A stretch of DNA of 58,361 nucleotides from Syntrophaceae bacterium UBA2251 (GCA_002347815.1 DDXV01000040.1:1-58361), one strand, 5' to 3'; positions 9,674 to 18,548 are shown, counted from the first letter of the stretch. Numbers and translations are program-made. Notes: generated from the letters alone by a model not told the origin.

Positions 9674-10654
9674 ATGAAGATCCTGAACACGGTCACGGGC
9701 CCGGTCGCATCCGACCGTCTGGGCAAGACCCTGATCCACGAGCACTTCGTTTTCGGCTACCCGGGGTGGGAGGGGGACCTGACCCTCGGCCCCTTTGACC
9801 GCGAGGCCTGCTTCCGGGCGGGGCTCGAGATGGCCGGGAAGGTCCAGGCGCACGGCGTGCAAACCGTCGTGGACGCGACCCCGAACGAGACGGGGCGCAA
9901 TCCATTGCTTTTGAAGGAGATTTCAGAGAAGACCGGTCTGAACATCGTCTGTGCGTCGGGCTACTACTCCGAAGCCGAGGGGGCGACGCCCTATTTCAAG
10001 CTGCGGAGCAAGTTCGGCGACGGCGTCCAACAGGTCTACGAGATGTTCAAAAAAGAGGTCGCGGAGGGCATCGGCACGACCGGCATCCGGCCCGGCGTCC
10101 TGAAGCTGGCGTCGAGCAAGGGGGAGATCACCGACTACGAGCGGATGTTCTTCAAGGCCGCGGCCCGGGTCTCCCGGGAGGAGGGAATCCCCATCCTGAC
10201 GCACACCGAGGAAGGCACGCAGGGGCCGGAGCAGGCGGAACTCCTCCTGGGGGAGGGGGCCGACCCCGGGCGCGTCCTGATCGGGCACATCTGCGGCAAC
10301 ACGGATATCGACTACCTGATGCGCGTCCTCGAAACGGGGGTGTTCATCGGCTTCGACCGGCTGGGGATCGAAGGGCTGGTCGGAACGCCGCTTGATTCCC
10401 GTCGCGAGGCGTGCCTGATCGGTCTCATCGGCCTGGGGTACGCCCCGCAGATCCTGTTGTCGCAGGACTGGGTCAACCATTGGCTGGGCCGGCCGGGCGT
10501 GGCCGACATCGTTTCCATGGTGATGCCCAACTGGAAGCCGACCCATCTGTTCGACGATGTCCTGCCGGTTCGGGAGAAGGCCGGGATCACCGCCGGTCAG
10601 ATCGAAACGATGCTGGTGGACAACCCGCGCCGGTTTCTCTCCGGAGGAGCGTGA
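9674..10654 (+). CDS. Phosphotriesterase-family metal hydrolase (lactonase-like)
   Basis: 326-residue amidohydrolase-superfamily TIM barrel. The first metal-binding HxH is residues 22-24 (IHEH); a candidate carboxylated lysine sits in GVLKLAS near residue 144; further histidines appear in LTHTEEG and IGHICGNTD, and the last-strand aspartate in SQDW. These are the six ligands of the binuclear phosphotriesterase site. Proteins of this family are more often lactonases than organophosphate hydrolases. AAGGAGGGAAACC gives a clear start at 9674. It follows the acyl-CoA ligase by 22 bp, so it belongs to the same operon. Opening of a gamma-lactone to a 4-hydroxy acid would suit its neighbours, but that is inference. 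Confidence 0.88.
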   Translation: MKILNTVTGPVASDRLGKTLIHEHFVFGYPGWEGDLTLGPFDREACFRAGLEMAGKVQAHGVQTVVDATPNETGRNPLLLKEISEKTGLNIVCASGYYSEAEGATPYFKLRSKFGDGVQQVYEMFKKEVAEGIGTTGIRPGVLKLASSKGEITDYERMFFKAAARVSREEGIPILTHTEEGTQGPEQAELLLGEGADPGRVLIGHICGNTDIDYLMRVLETGVFIGFDRLGIEGLVGTPLDSRREACLIGLIGLGYAPQILLSQDWVNHWLGRPGVADIVSMVMPNWKPTHLFDDVLPVREKAGITAGQIETMLVDNPRRFLSGGA

Positions 10655-10680
10655 TCGCACCGCTGACCTGAGACGCGTCG

Positions 10681-10720
10681 GCCGGACACGGGGCGGGAAC
10701 GGATCGTGTCCGGCCTTTTT
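10681..10720 (+). terminator. Rho-independent terminator
   Basis: A perfect 10-bp stem (10681-10690 with 10705-10714), loop of 14, followed by CTTTTT. It lies 26 bp after the phosphotriesterase-like gene and closes the plus-strand block that begins upstream. Confidence 0.8.
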
Positions 10721-10922
10721 CATGATGCCCTGCGGGGGAGCCTGAAGGTTCGGCGGGGTTGCGGTCGGGACGGGCGGGAAAGAGACGGCTCCGGATGCAA
10801 ACGCCGGCGTCGGCTTGTCCTGCGGAGATTCTTGTTGACATCGGACGCGGGGTTCTTTACTGGTGAAGCGTCCCTGGGGCAGAGGACCTGTCCCGACCCT
10901 CGCCCTCCCGGAGGAACCCCGC

Positions 10923-11556
10923 ATGCCGTTATTGTCCGATCTCGCCCAAGCCCTCGAGGCGGGAGACCGCTCCCGGGTTGAAGTTCTCACCGCCCGGGCC
11001 CTTCAGGAAAACGTGTCACCCGACGGGATCCTCAAGGAGGGACTATTTGCCGGGATGGACGTCGTGGGGGCAAGATTCAAGAGCGGGGACATCTATATCC
11101 CCCATGTCCTGATCGCCGCGCGGGCCATGCACGCCGGCCTGGAGATCCTGAGGCCCCATCTGATCCGAACCGGCGCAAAACCGGCCGGGACCTTCATCAT
11201 CGGCACCGTCCAGGGCGATCATCACGATATCGGGAAGAATCTCGTCGCGATGATGCTTCAGGGCAAGGGGTTTGAGGTGATCAGACCTGGGCGTCAACGT
11301 TCCGTCGGAGCGGTTCGTCCAGGCCTTGAGGGATCACGAGGCGAACATTCTCGGCATGTCCGCCCTGCTCTCCATCACGCTTCCCTTCATGAAGGAGACG
11401 ATCGAGGCCATTTGCAGGGCGGGCCTGAGGGACACGGTCAAGATCATGGTCGGTGGCGGGCCCGTGACCCAGGCGTTTGCCGACCAAATCGGTGCGGACG
11501 GCTATGGGCCGGACGCCACGGCGGCGGCCGAAAATGCCTTGGCGCTGCTGTCATAG
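10923..11556 (+). pseudogene. Corrinoid (B12-binding) methyltransferase protein, single-base frameshift
   Basis: The start (ATG 10923, GGAGGAACCCC upstream) gives an N-terminal four-helix B12-binding cap. This is followed by the cobalamin-binding signature GDHHDIGKN, where DxHxxG supplies the histidine ligand to cobalt. The frame is lost near 11283. Removing the A at 11283 restores a continuous family match (VIDLGVNVPSERF, then ILGMSALLSITLPFM and GGGPVT) to a stop at 11556, for a total of about 210 residues, normal for MtaC/MttC-like corrinoid proteins. Either a one-base insertion or a sequencing error. It heads a cluster of methyltransferase genes that are themselves more badly damaged, which favours genuine decay. 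Confidence 0.82.
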
Positions 11557-11581
11557 ACCCGAACGGACGGTGGAGATCGAC

Positions 11582-12239
11582 ATGACCGGAAAAGAGCGGA
11601 TCCTGACGGCCCTGTCCCTCCAGGAGCCGGATCGCGTTCCCCTCTATATCCATGCCATCAACGAAGCGCCCATCATCGGGATCGGCCGGCATCTGAGGGA
11701 GGGGCTTCCGGAAGTCAAGACCCTCTACGAGATGGACGCGTCCGAAACGGTCGCCCTGCTCGACACCCTCTTCATGATTCACGAGGCGTTCGAGATCGAC
11801 GGCTTCACCGCCTTCGAGATCGGCCACGAAACGATCCTGGATGAGCGTCATGTCCGGGACGACTGGGGTGTCCTGTACGAGCGGAGCCCTTACGGCCTGC
11901 CCGTCGCCTCGGGGCATCCGCTCAAGGCCCCGGACGACCTGAGCCGCTACCATCCTCCCCGGCCCCGACGGGAGCACCTGCTGATGCATGACCTGGCCCG
12001 GGATCGGTTCAAGGGGCAAAAGGCCCTTTTCTGGATGATGCGGGGCGTCTTTGTCAGAAGCTGGCGGCTGGCGGGCATGGACTTGAAAAAGGTGAAGGCC
12101 CACTGCGGCGACCGGATCTGCCTGATCGGCAATATCGACTGCATCGAACTGCTGCCCTCCGGGACGCCCGTCCAGGTCGATGCGGCCGTGAGGCAGGCCA
12201 TCGAGGATGCCGCCCGGGGCGGGGGATACATCTTTCCCC
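11582..12239 (+). pseudogene. Uroporphyrinogen-decarboxylase-like methyltransferase, internally deleted
   Basis: It begins as an MtaA/URO-D family corrinoid methyltransferase (TGKERILTALSLQEPDRVPL, with ATG 11582 behind GGTGGAG). The first 160 residues look normal. Around 12060 the text jumps from the middle of the protein to near its end (AHCGDRICLIGNIDCIELLPSGTP, then GGGYI), so about 100 residues of the barrel, including much of the active site, are missing. The match stops at about 12236, and a different gene fragment follows in another frame. Such proteins move methyl groups between a corrinoid protein and an acceptor, and the corrinoid protein lies directly upstream. It is not expected to be active. 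Confidence 0.78.
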
Positions 12240-12338
12240 CGGCTGGTCGAGGCCGGGGCGAACATTATCGGCGGATGCTGCGGGACGACCCACGCACACA
12301 TTGCCGCGCTGGTCGGGGCGCGTCGTCAACGATCCTGA
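12240..12338 (+). pseudogene. C-terminal fragment of homocysteine S-methyltransferase
   Basis: A 32-codon stretch reads RLVEAGANIIGGCCGTTHAH and ends with TGA at 12336-12338. The GGCCGTT motif is the zinc-binding signature near the C-terminus of homocysteine S-methyltransferases (MetH N-terminal domain, BHMT, MmuM). The rest of that protein is absent and the fragment is fused, out of frame, to the URO-D-like remnant. It suggests a third methyltransferase gene lost by deletion. Short, but the motif is highly specific. Confidence 0.72.
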
Positions 12339-12465
12339 AGTGTTCGGAGACGCAGAACCGTCCCTCCCGCGGGATGAAAGCCCCAGGACGGGAGACTCTG
12401 GAGCAACCCCAAGGAGATGGAGGAAGGACGGAACCATCAACAATCTGTTGCGAGGAGGTTTAGGC

Positions 12466-13236
12466 ATGACGGAAGTGCAGAGGATGTTTCAACTGGACGG
12501 GAAAATCGCCCTGATCACCGGCGCCAGCCGCGGCATTGGCGAGGCCGTCGCGAAAACCCTGGCGGCGCACGGCGCCGAGGTCATTCTGACGAGCCGGCGG
12601 CTCGGCGATCTGGAGCGGGTGGCCGCGGCGATCACCGCCGCAGGCGGACGCGCGACGGCGCTGGCCTGCCATATCGGCGAGATGACGCAGATCGAGGATC
12701 TGTTTGCCCAAGTCCGCGCCCGGTTCGCGAAACTCGACATCCTGGTGAACAATGCCGCCACGAACCCTTTTTTCGGCGAGGTTCTGAACGCCGATGAGCG
12801 GGCCTGGGACAAGACCTGCAGCGTCAACCTCAAGGGTTATTTCTTCATGAGTCAGTACGCGGCCCGCATGATGAAGGAACAGGGCGGCGGGGCGATTGTC
12901 AACGTGGCCTCCGTCAACGGCATCAAGCCGGCCCCGTTCCAGGGGATCTATTCCATCACGAAGGCGGGCGTCATCGCCATGACGAAATCGTTCGCCAAGG
13001 AACTTGCCGGCTTCAACATCCGCGTCAATGCGCTTCTGCCGGGGATTACGGACACGAAATTTTCGGCCGTCATGGTCCAGAACGCGGAGTTCATGCAGGC
13101 CGTCCTGCCGATGATCCCCATGGGGCGGGTCGGCCAGCCGGTGGAAATGGCGGGTGCGGTGCTGTATCTGGTTTCCGATGCCGCCGCCTATACCACCGGG
13201 GCCTGCATCATCGCCGACGGCGGGATGCTGGCGTAG
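12466..13236 (+). CDS. SDR family oxidoreductase (FabG-like)
   Basis: 256-residue short-chain dehydrogenase. NAD(P)-binding TGASRGIGEA lies at about residues 18-27, the structural NNAA at about 92-95, and catalytic Tyr and Lys in YSITKAG near residues 162-168. It is the classical FabG length. GAGGAGG stands just upstream of ATG 12466. It is separated by 127 bp from the methyltransferase remnants and ends 5 bp from a convergent gene. It is likely a 3-hydroxyacyl-CoA or related alcohol dehydrogenase; the substrate is not readable. Confidence 0.9.
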   Translation: MTEVQRMFQLDGKIALITGASRGIGEAVAKTLAAHGAEVILTSRRLGDLERVAAAITAAGGRATALACHIGEMTQIEDLFAQVRARFAKLDILVNNAATNPFFGEVLNADERAWDKTCSVNLKGYFFMSQYAARMMKEQGGGAIVNVASVNGIKPAPFQGIYSITKAGVIAMTKSFAKELAGFNIRVNALLPGITDTKFSAVMVQNAEFMQAVLPMIPMGRVGQPVEMAGAVLYLVSDAAAYTTGACIIADGGMLA

Positions 13237-13241
13237 GGGGT

Positions 13242-13925
13242 TCAGAGGGGGTGATCCCAGCCCATGGCAAGGTCGTCCCGGGCCTGGTTCGTCCGAAGAC
13301 GCGCTTCGAGCGTTTGCCGCATCGCTTCGAACGCCGTTTCCGTCAGGTGTTCAGGGACGTGCAGGGGGTCTCCCCAGCGGATCATGATCCGGCTGAAGGG
13401 CTTCGGAATCAGGAAGCGGTCCCAGCTCTTCAGGATCCAGGTCCGGTTCGCGGAGATGTAAACGGGGAAGATCAGCGCCCCGGAACGCTGGGCAATCCGG
13501 ATGATCCCTGCCTTGACCTCCCCTTTGGGACCCCGGGGTCCATCCACGGCGTGCACGGCGGACGGGTGCCCTTCCAGATAAGCGATGAGGGCGTCAAGCG
13601 CCGCCTTGCCGCCCCTCGAGCTGGAGCCGCGCACGGGGTGAAAGCCGAGTCGGCTGACGATTTGGGCGATCATGTCCCCGTCCCGGCTCTGGCTGATGAT
13701 GGCGCCGAGGGAAAAACGTCCGAAGCGTTGCGCATAGCCGATGACGCCGAACATCCGCTGGTGCAGAATGGCGATCACGACCTTCTGGTTGTCTTCCAGA
13801 ACGCGCAGGATACGATCTTCCTCGAGGACCGTTTTCCGGATCAGACCGAGATAGACCCGGATCAGGTTATGGGCCAGAGGGATGAGGCCGTAGCGGATGG
13901 CCAAGTCTGACAGGCGTTTCCACAT
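13242..13925 (-). CDS. Lysophospholipid acyltransferase-like protein (DUF374)
   Basis: 227-residue protein of the DUF374 type, related to KDO-lipid and lysophospholipid acyltransferases. The block ILHQRMFG occupies the usual HX4D-like position, SRDGDMIAQIVSRLGFHPVRGSSSRGG is the family's most conserved stretch, and VDGPRGPKG follows. A hydrophobic N-terminal segment suggests membrane association. ATG 13925 is chosen because AGGAGG is correctly spaced; a longer form from 13970 would lack a ribosome site. It is convergent with the SDR gene and follows the carboxyltransferase gene by about 110 bp. Confidence 0.85.
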   Translation of the reverse strand: MWKRLSDLAIRYGLIPLAHNLIRVYLGLIRKTVLEEDRILRVLEDNQKVVIAILHQRMFGVIGYAQRFGRFSLGAIISQSRDGDMIAQIVSRLGFHPVRGSSSRGGKAALDALIAYLEGHPSAVHAVDGPRGPKGEVKAGIIRIAQRSGALIFPVYISANRTWILKSWDRFLIPKPFSRIMIRWGDPLHVPEHLTETAFEAMRQTLEARLRTNQARDDLAMGWDHPL

Positions 13926-14036
13926 CACGGCCTCCTGAGCGCGAAACGGTTGAAACACCCGTTGCCGCATGAGCCTGTCGGAGTGGCACGTCCCCGTATG
14001 AAACTCGATTCCAAATCCCGCTTCCTTTCGGCCGGG

Positions 14037-15479
14037 TCAGCCCGTTTTGTATTTTTCCCTGAGAAACTGCTCTCCGGTGACCGGATAAAGCGTGTAGGTC
14101 AGAACGTCTTCCTCGCTCCGGGCGAGGTTCCCGATCCGTTCCGCGGCGGCGGCGAGTTCCGGTTCCAGGTCATCGGCTGGCCGGCCTGTCATGGGAATGG
14201 CGCCGCGCTTGTAGCGTTTCAGAATTTTCTTCCGCAGCTCCGGGTCGACGGGGGTGGGGGTCCGGCCGTAGAGCCCGTAAACCAGGTCCTTCAGCTGGTT
14301 GCTGACCATCCTGTATTTGCCGAACAGGACGTTCATCACGGCCTGGACCGCAACGATCTGTGAAATCGGCGTGACCAGCGGGGGATTGCCCAGTTCCCTC
14401 CGGGTGACCGGGATTTCTTCGCACACCTCGTTCAGCCGGTCGAGGGCCCGCATGTCTCTGAGCTGAACGACGAGGTTGGAGATCATCCCCCCGGGGATCT
14501 GATGGGCGAGCACCCCGCTGTCGATCAGGGAGAGCCGTCTCGGGACGAGGTAGGACTGATACCGGGGGAACAGCTTTTCCAGCTCGAGGCTCACCCGGAT
14601 CAGCCTGGCAAGATCCAGGCCCGTGTCCCGGGGGGTTCCCTGCAGAGCGGCCACGATCGGTTCAGCGGCCGGCATGGACATCCGTCCCGCAAAAGGACCG
14701 AGACAGGTGTCAAGGCCGTCGAGTCCCGCCTCGACGGCCTTGAGATAGGTCATCGTGCCCATGCCGCTCGTCTCGTGGGTATGAAGGTGGAGCGGCAGCC
14801 GGAGCTGCCGCTTCAGGAGGGTGATCAGATCCCGGGCGTCATAGGGGGACATGATGCCGGCCATGTCTTTGATGCAGAGGGAGTCCACCCCCATCGCCTC
14901 GAGTTCCCTGGCCCGGGCGAGGTAATAATCCAGCGTGTACACGTCACCGCCCAGACGACGGCCGGTCAGGGAGTAGCAGATCGTCCCCTGACAGTGCTTC
15001 CCGTTGGCCCGGATCCGGGCCAAGGCAGTCTCCAGGTTGCGAAAATCGTTCAGCGCATCGAAGACCCGAAAGACGTCGATGCCGGCTTCGCAGGCCTTGT
15101 CGACGAAGGCGTTGACGACATCATCCGCGTAGTGACGGTAGCCGACGAGATTCTGGCCCCGGAGCAGCATGGCGCAGGGTGTTTTCTTGAGGTAACGTTT
15201 CAGGATGCGGGGCCTTTCCCACGGGTCTTCGCCGAGGAAGCGGTGCATGGCGTCGAATGTCGCCCCGCCCCAGATTTCGAGCGCCCAGAAGCCCGCCCCG
15301 TCGAGCTGTTCCGCCGCGGGGATCATGTCTTCCGTCCGCATCCGGGTCGCGAAGAGGGACTGGTGCCCGTCGCGCAGGGTATTGTCCTGGATCCGGAGGG
15401 GACCCGCCGTTTTCGGATAGGGGGTTGACAAGGGAAACTCCTCGATGGGGCGATCTTGCAGAGACATATCTACGGTCAC
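14037..15479 (-). CDS. oadA: Carboxyltransferase subunit (oxaloacetate decarboxylase alpha / pyruvate carboxylase B type)
   Basis: 480-residue biotin-dependent carboxyltransferase. The HMGL-like barrel shows IQDNTLRDGHQSL (about residues 29-41), KDMAG and LHTHETSGM (metal-binding HxH), and a conserved post-barrel domain runs to the end. There is no biotinyl (AMKM) domain, so a separate biotin carrier is needed; none is in the window. The GTG start at 15479 overlaps the upstream PHP gene's TGA as GTGA, which supports coupled translation; an ATG at 15467 is the alternative. It could act in oxaloacetate decarboxylation or, with a biotin carboxylase, as pyruvate or 2-oxoacid carboxylase. Confidence 0.85.
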   Translation of the reverse strand: MTVDMSLQDRPIEEFPLSTPYPKTAGPLRIQDNTLRDGHQSLFATRMRTEDMIPAAEQLDGAGFWALEIWGGATFDAMHRFLGEDPWERPRILKRYLKKTPCAMLLRGQNLVGYRHYADDVVNAFVDKACEAGIDVFRVFDALNDFRNLETALARIRANGKHCQGTICYSLTGRRLGGDVYTLDYYLARARELEAMGVDSLCIKDMAGIMSPYDARDLITLLKRQLRLPLHLHTHETSGMGTMTYLKAVEAGLDGLDTCLGPFAGRMSMPAAEPIVAALQGTPRDTGLDLARLIRVSLELEKLFPRYQSYLVPRRLSLIDSGVLAHQIPGGMISNLVVQLRDMRALDRLNEVCEEIPVTRRELGNPPLVTPISQIVAVQAVMNVLFGKYRMVSNQLKDLVYGLYGRTPTPVDPELRKKILKRYKRGAIPMTGRPADDLEPELAAAAERIGNLARSEEDVLTYTLYPVTGEQFLREKYKTG

Positions 15480-16609
15480 ACTATAGGGGACGGGTCGGGG
15501 CCTGTCAAGACAAATGCCGACCCGCCGTCAGGGAGCGGGGCGGTTCCGGGACGGACATAGATGGGGTTGCTGTAAATCCAGGGGCGGTGGCGACCCAGGA
15601 CGCGCCGCCAGATCTCGACGCGGTAGCATCCCGGTTCGCGCAATGGACGATCGAGGGCGGTTCCCGCCGCTTCCTGCCACACGCGACCGTTCCGGATGAC
15701 GCGAATGCGGCCGCGGTCCGGCAGGCGGACCCGGAGTTGCGAGGACCCGTCCAGGCGGCATTCGTCCCCGAGCGATGCGGTGCCGCCGGTCCCCGTGACG
15801 GAAAAGGAAAATCCTTTCGCTTCCCGATGGGTTTCCAGGGCGATGTAGGCCCGGCCGTCCCGGAGGGCCCCGCACAGCAGGGGGATGTCTTGTTCGGCGT
15901 GACCGGTCAGGGGACGCTCCGTCAGGAGATGGGTGCGGATCAGGCGGAAGGCCCGCCGGAAGGGGAAGACGGAAACGGTCAGACCCAGAAAGCGCCTGCG
16001 GGTGCCATGGTTGTCCAGTTCGCCGATGCCGACGATTTTACCCCGTCGGTTCAGATGATCCCAGCGCCGGAGCGTTTCCGGTTTCGGGCCCGTGAGGACG
16101 AGGGCCGGCTGCAGATAGCACCAGATGGCTTTTCCGCGCCCGGTCAACGTTTCCTGCCAGTCCGTCATGAAATCCCAAATGCCCATCCCGGTGCATCCCG
16201 TGACGGACCAGTCCTGCCAGGGGTAATGTTTCACGTGAAACAGTTCGTTTCCCCCGTGGTCGGGGTGGGCGATGAAGCCGAATCCCCCCCGGCGTGCGAC
16301 CGCGTCGATATAGCCCTGGGGCCGGGACGCGTCGCCGCCTTCCGGGATCTCGACAGCGTCCTGGATCTGGAAGGCCAGGTAATGGTTGAAACGGGGGGAG
16401 ATCTCTTCGCCGACGATCAGGAGGAGGCCGTCGTGCCAGCCCTCCAGGCCCTCGTCCCGGGCCCGCAGGGTGCCGTGGTCCGTCAGCATGAGGAAATCCA
16501 GGCCGCAGTCCCGCGCCGCCCGGAGAATCTCCGGAACGGCCACGTGCCCGTCAAAGGAGTAGGCGGAGTGAAGGTGAATGACCCCGGCGTAGTCATGGAG
16601 GGGGGACAC
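15476..16609 (-). CDS. PHP-domain phosphoesterase-like protein
   Basis: 377 residues. The N-terminal PHP (polymerase and histidinol phosphatase) metal site is visible: HLHSAYSFDG (first motif, about residues 12-21), LTDHGTL (second) and FIAHPDHGG (third), with GIGELDNHG later. The C-terminal third (about 280-377) is a beta-rich extension of the kind seen in PHP-associated domains. It is probably a cytoplasmic metal-dependent phosphoesterase of unknown substrate. Translation of oadA is coupled to its stop codon (4-bp overlap), an uncommon pairing. The upstream neighbour is SufB-like, 11 bp away. Confidence 0.82.
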   Translation of the reverse strand: MSPLHDYAGVIHLHSAYSFDGHVAVPEILRAARDCGLDFLMLTDHGTLRARDEGLEGWHDGLLLIVGEEISPRFNHYLAFQIQDAVEIPEGGDASRPQGYIDAVARRGGFGFIAHPDHGGNELFHVKHYPWQDWSVTGCTGMGIWDFMTDWQETLTGRGKAIWCYLQPALVLTGPKPETLRRWDHLNRRGKIVGIGELDNHGTRRRFLGLTVSVFPFRRAFRLIRTHLLTERPLTGHAEQDIPLLCGALRDGRAYIALETHREAKGFSFSVTGTGGTASLGDECRLDGSSQLRVRLPDRGRIRVIRNGRVWQEAAGTALDRPLREPGCYRVEIWRRVLGRHRPWIYSNPIYVRPGTAPLPDGGSAFVLTGPDPSPIV

Positions 16610-16620
16610 GCCGCCCGTTC

Positions 16621-17835
16621 CTAAAAGACGCTTTTCCCGAACGCCTCCACGATGCGTTCGATCTCGTCCGCCAGCTCCCGGGGCAGACCTTCCATTTTGA
16701 CATTCAAAAACCCCCGGACGATCAGGGCGGACGCGTCATTCTCCGTCAGCCCCCGAGCCATGAGGTATTCGATCTCTTCCTGGGAAATCCGTCCCACGGC
16801 GGCCTCGTGAGACATCTCCACGCCCGCCACCCGGCCGTCCAGCTCGGGGATGGCGCGGATATAGCCTCCGTCGGCCAGGATGAGGCCGCTGCATTCCAGA
16901 TGGGCCTTCACGCCGGGCACATGACCGGTGAGGAGGCCGCGGGAGATGATGTTGCCGCCGGTCGTGATTGTCCGGGAAATGATTTCCGCCCGTGTGCCGG
17001 GCGCCTCGAGGGAAACGCGGCCGCCGATGTCGAAGTCGGCGCCCGGGGCGGCGACGAGGATCGTGTTGAGCCGGGTCACGGCGTCCGGCCCCACGAGGCG
17101 GACCAGGGGGTCCATCTGCACGGAGCGGGCGGATTTCAAACAGACATAGTTGGACATGAACGTCGCCCCCTCCTCCACGATGACGCTGGTGCGGGGACGG
17201 ACGACGATCTCGTCCCCCCAGTTGTGCAGCATGGTCGAGGTGACCGTCGCCCCTTTTTGCACGTAAAATTCCGAGACGCCCACGTGCAACCCCCGGTGCA
17301 GGTCCGGGGCCGTGGTGCAGCCCGTGATGATGTGTAGTTCGGATCCGGCTTCGGCGATCACGACGTTGTGGATATTCTGGGAAAGGCCCTCCGCCCCGAT
17401 GAACAGGCAGGCCTGGACGGGAAGGGCGGCCTTGACGCCCGCGCGGACCCGGATGAAATAGCCGTCGTCGAGGGCGAGCGCCGCCTGGGCCGTGTACTTG
17501 TCCGTGCCGGGGCGGACGGCCTTCCACCAATATTCCGGGAGATCTCCGTATTGGGCCAGGGCGGTCTTGATGGACAGCAGCTCGACCCCGTCCTGTCCCA
17601 TGGAACAGTGAACCGGGGAATGGTCTTTCAGGATGAAGCTGCCGGCCCGCTCCCGGGGGGCGGCCACGATTCCCACGCCGGCCAGGTGTTCCATCTCCGC
17701 GTCCGACAGGCAGGTCAGGTCGGGATTCGTCCCGTGCGCCGGCGCGTCCCGGCGAAAGGAGGCCAGATCGACATCTGCGCCGTGCTGTCCCTGCTTATCC
17801 CGGGCTGCCTCCGCTTCCTTGATTATCTCTGACAT
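16621..17835 (-). CDS. sufB: SufB/SufD-family Fe-S cluster scaffold (SmsB-like)
   Basis: 404 residues with the SufBD right-handed beta-helix repeats in the centre and a C-terminal helical part with EMSHEAAVGRISQEEIEYLMARGL, the conserved family end. It is shorter than classical SufB and stands alone with SufC, without SufA, SufD, SufS, SufU or SufE nearby. This matches the two-gene SufCB (SmsCB) systems of anaerobes. ATG 17835 is chosen because GAGGAG within the sufC tail is 8 bases upstream; the reading frames overlap by 13 bp, so translation is coupled. It assembles Fe-S clusters together with the adjacent ATPase. Confidence 0.87.
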   Translation of the reverse strand: MSEIIKEAEAARDKQGQHGADVDLASFRRDAPAHGTNPDLTCLSDAEMEHLAGVGIVAAPRERAGSFILKDHSPVHCSMGQDGVELLSIKTALAQYGDLPEYWWKAVRPGTDKYTAQAALALDDGYFIRVRAGVKAALPVQACLFIGAEGLSQNIHNVVIAEAGSELHIITGCTTAPDLHRGLHVGVSEFYVQKGATVTSTMLHNWGDEIVVRPRTSVIVEEGATFMSNYVCLKSARSVQMDPLVRLVGPDAVTRLNTILVAAPGADFDIGGRVSLEAPGTRAEIISRTITTGGNIISRGLLTGHVPGVKAHLECSGLILADGGYIRAIPELDGRVAGVEMSHEAAVGRISQEEIEYLMARGLTENDASALIVRGFLNVKMEGLPRELADEIERIVEAFGKSVF

Positions 17836-18548
17836 CGGGCACACTCCTCATAACCGGCGGTCTGGATGGTTTCAAACATTTCCCTGGGGTTGCCCTCGCA
17901 GCGGATATGACCGTCGAGGAGCAGGTGACCCATATCGGCCTCCAGGTAATTGAGGATGAGACCGGTATGGGTGATGATCAGGCCCGACTTGATCCGCTGC
18001 CGGCGGAGATGTTTTTGCAGGAGCTTTTTGATCGATCGGCCGATGATCTTGATGTTTTCGAGATCCACACCCGATTCCGGTTCGTCCAGGAGGATCAGTT
18101 CCGGATCCTGGAGGATCAGCTGGAGGAGCTCCGATTTCTTGATCTCCCCGCCGGAGAAACCCAGGTTGACATCCCGGTCCATGAAGGTCGCCATGTTCAG
18201 GCCGGAAATCTCCTTCTCGCGGTCCTCAGGGCGGCCGCCGAAGGTGCGGATCAGGTCCTTCGTCTTGACGCCGCGCAGGGTGGGCGGACGCTGAAAGGAC
18301 ATGCCGATTCCCAGCCGGGCCCGTTCGTTGATGGGCATCAGGGTGATGTCCCGATCCTTGAAGCGGATCTGCCCCCCCGTGATCCGGTAATTGGAAAACC
18401 CCATCAGGGCCATTAGGAGACTGGTCTTGCCCGATCCGTTCTTGCCGAACAGAACGTGGGTTTCCCCCTGATCGATGGTGAGGTTGATGCCGTGCAGAAC
18501 CTCCTTGTCTCCCACCGCGACGCTCAGATTGCTGATTTCCAGAAGCAT
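17823..18548 (-). CDS. sufC: SufC-type ATPase of Fe-S cluster assembly
   Basis: 241-residue ABC-type ATPase. Walker A is FGKNGSGKTSL (about residues 34-44), the signature region is GFSGGEIKKSELLQ, Walker B is ELILLDEPESGVDLENI and the switch histidine is in IITHTG. The signature and the DEPESGVD sequence are typical of SufC rather than of transport ATPases, and no permease is adjacent. It overlaps and presumably forms a complex with the SufB-like protein. The gene upstream (endonuclease III-like) is 48 bp away. Confidence 0.92.
   Translation of the reverse strand: MLLEISNLSVAVGDKEVLHGINLTIDQGETHVLFGKNGSGKTSLLMALMGFSNYRITGGQIRFKDRDITLMPINERARLGIGMSFQRPPTLRGVKTKDLIRTFGGRPEDREKEISGLNMATFMDRDVNLGFSGGEIKKSELLQLILQDPELILLDEPESGVDLENIKIIGRSIKKLLQKHLRRQRIKSGLIITHTGLILNYLEADMGHLLLDGHIRCEGNPREMFETIQTAGYEECARCQR

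Noticed and set aside
12340..12440. Stretch with GGGAGACTCTGGAGCA resembling pieces of a glycine riboswitch
   Set aside because: The full two-aptamer pairing could not be built and the following gene is an SDR, not glycine metabolism.
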